In this document: positions 59,597 through 64,000 of the stretch, one piece after another
Position numbering within the stretch: position 1 is the first letter of the stretch
How the letters are laid out: each line of letters opens with the position of its first letter
From: Mallotus nudiflorus
Lineage: Eukaryota > Streptophyta > Magnoliopsida > Malpighiales > Euphorbiaceae
Length of the DNA: 64,000 nucleotides
Assembly (NCBI GenBank): GCA_947683625.1
Contig: CANTUR010000039.1
Span: 4,960,001 to 5,024,000, forward strand
Direction: 5' to 3'
Notes under the pieces: generated by a model
Seen by the model: only the letters and a program-made list of their open reading frames with translations
Databases searched by the model: none
What the model was told of the DNA's origin: nothing
Program-made: the position numbers and the translations under genes

Positions 59597-61500
59597 ATGC
59601 ACACAACGCGTGGTGCAAGCAGACAAGGAGTCTAGTTAATACCACTTGATTTAGAGACTGAGAAAACTATTCACAGAAGGAGAAGATAGAATAGAGACAG
59701 GATGAACGGAGGGGAAGCACACAATGAGCAAGATGGCCAAAATGGGCACATTGCCCACAGAACTATGAGGGACTTTGTGAGTCCTAATGTCCAAGGTGAT
59801 CAAACTTCGATTGTGAGGCTGGCGGTTGCTACAAACAAATTTGAAATCAAACTCGCCATGATCTAAATGATTTAAAACTCACAGTTTAGTGGCTTACCAC
59901 ATGAGGATCCAATTGGTCACATGACAAGATTTTTAGAGTATTGTTCGACCTTCAAGATGAATGGAGTATAGCTAGAAGTAATTAGGCTCATCCTTTTTCC
60001 ATTTTCATTGATGGATAGAGCAAAAAGATGGTTCACTAGCTTGGCACCTAACTCCATAAACACATGGTAAGAGCTTTATACAACCTTTTTCAATAAGTAC
60101 ATTCCACCAGCTAAAGTACTCAAAATCAGAAATGAAATTAACTCTTTCTACCAAAGAGATGATGAAAGTTTTCATGAGTGCTGGGATAGTCTTCAACGAC
60201 AATGTCCACCACAATTGATTTCTTCATGGGATTTGGCACAATCTTTTTACAAGGGTGTCAATCCCACAGTGAGAGCAAACATAGATGCATCGACAGGAGG
60301 AACTATCATGTCTAAGACACCAGAAGATGCCTTGGAGCTTTTTGAAGAAATGGCTAATACCCAAAGCCTCTGGTTTAGTAAGAGATCTATTCCAAAGAGA
60401 GGGGGAGCAATTGAAGTTGATAATTTGATGATGTTAAATGCAAAGATGGATGCTTTATCTAAAAGAATGGATAAAATGAATATCAATGCCATATCTAACT
60501 TCTCTTCCTCTTGTGAATTATGTCAGGGTAGTCATCTAACTATAGAGTGTTAGATGATGCAAAACTTATCCATGGAGAATGTAAAATTTGTGAACAACTT
60601 TAAAGGATAGCAGAACCAAGTGCATGGCAACACCTATAATCCAAGTTGGAGAAATCATCCTAATTTCTCTTAGAGCAATCAAGGGAATAACTAGTGGAGG
60701 CCACAAGCACCACCTAGTTTTGTAGGGCATAATGTGCAACACCAGCAGCCAAATTACCATTAAGAAAAAACTTCATCTTCTGGAAGTTCTATAGAGAGCA
60801 AGTTGGAGAAGTTCATGGATGTGATGTCCACAAAAATGAATCAACAAGATGAAGCTACAAAAAGGTTGGAAGGTAGATTTGAGCAAATGTATCAAGACAC
60901 TCAGCTGATGTTCAAGAACCACTCTTCCTCTATTCATAATTTAGAGGTGCAAATGGGGTAGTTGGAAAATTCTTTGTCAATGAGGAATCAAGGTTCTTTG
61001 CTAAGCAACACTGAGAAGAATCCAAAAGAACAGTTGAAGGCTATCACCTTGGGAAGTGGAACAGAGATACAAATCCCAAAAGCAATAATAGAATATGTGC
61101 AGGAAAAGAATAAGGAAGAGGAGAAATAGCAAGAGGATGAATGGGTTGAAGTGCAAATAGAGGAGAACCTGTAAGGGGATAACAATAATAAGGAATGAGT
61201 AGTGGAGAAACCTACACCACCACTAGTGAAACCTTACAAACCTCCAACTCTATATCCTCAAAGATTGAAGAAATAGGAGCATGATCAACAATTTGCTAAA
61301 TTTCTAGAGAGGTTTAAAGCACTTCACATCAACATGCCTCTAGTGGAATGTCTTTCATAAATGCCTAAGTATGATAAATTTCTCAAGGAAATGATTTTCA
61401 ACAAAAAGAAGTTACAAGAAAGTGAGACCATCACACTCATAAAAGAGTGTAGCGCTATCATCTTGAAGAAGCTTCCCTTAAAAAGGAAGCATCTATGGAG
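59597..61500 (+). pseudogene. Athila-like gag, element G2
   Basis: The frame opens with ATG 59,597 (MHTTRGASRQG) and stays the same to the end of the window. Gag signatures: GLPHEDPIGHMTRFLEYCST (near 59,890), RAKRWFTSLAP and ECWDSLQRQCPP. The C-terminal part includes FYKGVNPTVRANIDASTGG and a zinc knuckle CELCQGSHLTIEC near 60,513-60,551, which is complete. A tail with EKFMDVMSTKMNQQDEATKR and acidic repeats follows. About fifteen premature stops occur, nearly all at positions expected to be Gln or Trp. Confidence 0.88.
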
Positions 61501-64000
61501 TCGCACTATTCCTTATTCTGTGGGAAATTTAAATTTTTAAAGAGCTTTATGTGATTATGGAGCTTCAATTAATCTTATGCCTTTGTCTGTTTATAGGAAA
61601 TTGGGATTAGGAGAAGCAAAACCTATAAGCATTCAATTGCAACTTGCAGATAGGACAGTGAAGGAACCATAAGGGATAGTGGAGGATGTGTTAGTAAGGG
61701 CTGGAAAATTTATTTTTCCAGTGGATTTTGTAGTCCTTGACTTTGAAGAAGACGAGGAGGTTCCACTAATCCTTGGTATGCCATTCCTTTACACTACTAG
61801 AGCAATAATTGATGTCTATGATGGAACTCTCATATTAAGAGTGGGGGATGAGAGTTATAAGTTTAATATTTATGAGACTATGAAATATCCCTATGACGAA
61901 GATTTTTGCATGCGAGTTGAAGTCATTGATGAGTGTGTGAATGAAGTCCAACGACGGAGGTTGGCATGGTCTTTATAAGTTGAGAATATTGAGAAGTGCT
62001 TACAGGTACAATCTTCTTAAGAAGAAGTGACTCTCAAATACTCGAACCAACCACACATATAACTACTAAACATTGAACCCACACCATCCTCAATCATAAA
62101 ACCAATAAAACTAGACTTAAAGCTATTACCTCAATATTTAAGATACACTTTTCTTGGTGACGACCAAACTTTACCTATGATTATATCTTCTAAACTGAGC
62201 AAGGAGCAAGAGGATTTATTGGTGAACATGCTGAAGAGAAAAATAAAGGCAATCGGGTGGCAAATTTTGGATATAAGAGGAATAAGTCCCTCTTATTGTA
62301 TGCATAAGATTTTAATGGAGGATGGACACAAGCCAACCATTGAAAGATAGAGGAGGCTTAACCTAAACATGTAAGAGGTGGTAAAGAAAGAAGTGGTCAA
62401 ACTACTTAATGCAATCTCTGATAGCTCTTGGGTTAGCCCAATTCAATGTGTGCCTAAGAAGGGGGGAATAACGATTGTGTAAAATATAGAAGGAGAGTTC
62501 ATTCCTACAAGAGTTGTGAATGGATGGAGAGTGTGCATTGATTACAGGAAACTAAAATCATCCACAAGGAAAGACCATTTCCCATTACCCTTTATTGATC
62601 AAATGTTAGAACGGATAACAAGACATGCTTTTTACTGCTTCCTGGATGGTTATTCAAGCTACAATCAAATTGTAATAGCTCCAAAAGATCAAGAGAAGAC
62701 CACCTTTACATGTCCTTATGGCACATTTGCATACAGGAGGATGCCATTTGGGTTATGTAATGCTCCTGCAACATTTCAGAGATGTGTGATGGCTGTATTT
62801 GCAGATTTAGTGGAGGAGATCATGGATGATTTTTCTATCTATGGAAACTCATTTGAAGGATGTATGAGCAATTTGGAGCAAGCTCTAGCACGTTGTGAGG
62901 AAACAAATTTGGTGCTGAATTGGGAAAAGTGCCATTTTATAATAGATGAAGGTATTGTACTTGGACACAAGATTTTAGCTCAAGCCATTCAAGTTGATAA
63001 AGCAAAGGTGGAGGCAATTGAGAAGCTGCAGTACCCCATAAATGTTAAAGGAGTTAGGAGCTTTCTTGGTCATGCAGGCTTCTATAGGTGATTTATCAAG
63101 GATTGCTCAAAAATCTCAAAACCCCTTTGTAAGTTACTTGAAAAAGATTCACCTTTTGATTTTACTGATGACTGCAAATTGGCTTTTGATAGATTGAAAC
63201 AAGCACTTGTTTCTGCTCCTGTAGTGATGGCATTAGATTGGAGTCTACCATTTGAGTTGATGTGTGATGCCAGTGATCATGCAATAGGAGTCGTTCTCAG
63301 CCAAAGAAAGGAGAATAGGTTGCATGTGATCTATTATGCGAGCAGAACATTAACAAATACTTAGTTGAATTATGCTACTACAGAAAAGGAGATGTTGGCT
63401 ATTATATTTGCTTTTAATAGGTTCAGATTGTACGTCCTCAGATCTAAGGCAATTATATACACAGATCATGTAGCATTAAAGTATTTAATGAACAAAAAGG
63501 ATTCAAAACCAAGGCTCATAAGATGGGTACTTCTATTGCAAGAGTTTGATATTGAGATCAGAGATAAGAAAGGAGCTAAAAATGTAGTAGCTGATCATCT
63601 TTCAAGGTTGGAGTTAAAACATGAGGAAAGTGATAAGCAAGAGCCTACCAAGGAGATGTTCCTTGATGAAATGCTTTTTGCTATAGAATTTATGGGTGCT
63701 CATTGGTTTGCTGATATAGCAAATTTTTTATTAATGGGTGAAATTCCAAAAGAGTTCACTCCTCAGCAAAAGAAAAAGTTGATTCGTGATGCTAAGTTCT
63801 ACAATTGGGATGACCCATTCTTTTGGAAACTATGCAACAATGGCATAGTTAGGAGATGTGTAACAAATGAGGAAGCAGGAGACATCTTACAACACTGTCA
63901 TGGGAGGGTCATTGGTGGACATTATGGACCACAATGAATAGTTGCTAAGGTTCTTGAAACAGGGTTCTATTGGCTGACAATTTTTCAAAATGCTAGAGAT
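61501..64000 (+). pseudogene. Athila-like protease, RT, RNase H and integrase start, element G2
   Basis: Protease: DYGASINLMPLSVYRKLGLG with catalytic Asp at 61,553, then LILGMPF. RT: VCIDYRKLKSSTRKDHFPLP (62,528 on), FGLCNAPATFQRC and catalytic IMDD at 62,819-62,830 within EEIMDDFSIYG. RNase H: CDASDHAIG at 63,263, YATTEKEMLAI, then YTDHVALKYL. Integrase zinc-binding region: HCHGRVIGGHYGPQ near 63,893-63,934; the window ends soon after. Everything from gag onward is in one frame, interrupted only by stops (for example before FIKDCS, LNYATTE and after GGHYGPQ). RT and RNase H are otherwise well preserved. Confidence 0.9.

Noticed and set aside
59597..63937. Alternative genetic code, with TAA/TAG read as Gln, as an explanation for the stops in G2
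   Set aside because: The DUF620 gene uses ordinary codons and a TGA stop, other elements have frameshifts too, and the plant nuclear code is standard. Point-mutation decay is simpler.
1..64000. tRNA or rRNA genes
   Set aside because: No cloverleaf with A/B-box signals or rRNA core sequence was recognised by eye. The tRNA-like matches are the primer-binding sites of retroelements.

Overview
This window is plant nuclear DNA, most likely from a eudicot. It is AT-rich and dominated by LTR retrotransposons and their remains. I find one convincing host gene: a three-exon DUF620-family gene at 28,476-30,978 (+). The species cannot be read from the sequence. The plant assignment rests on DUF620, plant mobile domain (PMD) and DUF7745 sequences and on plant-type Ty1/copia and Ty3/gypsy elements (Athila-like, Tat-like, Sirevirus-like).

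Layout. 1-720: the LTR end, primer-binding site (PBS) and leader of a minus-strand Tat-like element. 870-10,465: two successive units of a plus-strand Tat-like family. Each unit has an antisense PMD gene, then a three-period minisatellite cassette, then an LTR. A foreign solo LTR splits the first PMD gene. 10,963-23,230: a decayed minus-strand Athila-like element, apparently split by a Tat-like element with a 5' LTR at 16,053-18,134 and broken gag/protease to about 22,200. 23,860-28,004: a minus-strand copia element with both LTRs, a near-perfect target-site duplication (TSD) and a large internal deletion.

28,005-31,312 is the genic island. It has about 470 bases of upstream sequence, the DUF620 gene and about 330 bases of downstream sequence, and is closed by a truncated copia element at 31,313-32,450. 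32,932-46,220 is T-rich retroelement sequence, probably a very large LTR plus leader. It is interrupted by a Sirevirus-like minus-strand copia (35,402-42,958), a long CA/CAGA/TA microsatellite and a second solo LTR with a perfect TSD (45,086-45,902).

46,225-64,000 is a three-level nest. An Athila-like element (gag, protease, RT) is broken inside RNase H by a minus-strand Tat-like element. That element carries two plus-strand (antisense) genes, a PMD gene and a DUF7745 gene. The DUF7745 gene is in turn broken by a second Athila-like element, which runs off the right edge in integrase.

All retroelement genes are disrupted by stops, frameshifts, deletions or later insertions, so only the DUF620 gene is likely to make a functional protein. 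The most distinctive features are the antisense PMD/DUF7745 cargo with a fixed minisatellite slot beside the 3' LTR, the multiple polypurine tracts of the Sirevirus-like element, and one Athila-like polyprotein that has decayed almost purely by stop-creating point changes in a single frame. All coordinates come from reading by eye; most LTR edges are good to a few bases, but those marked approximate are not.
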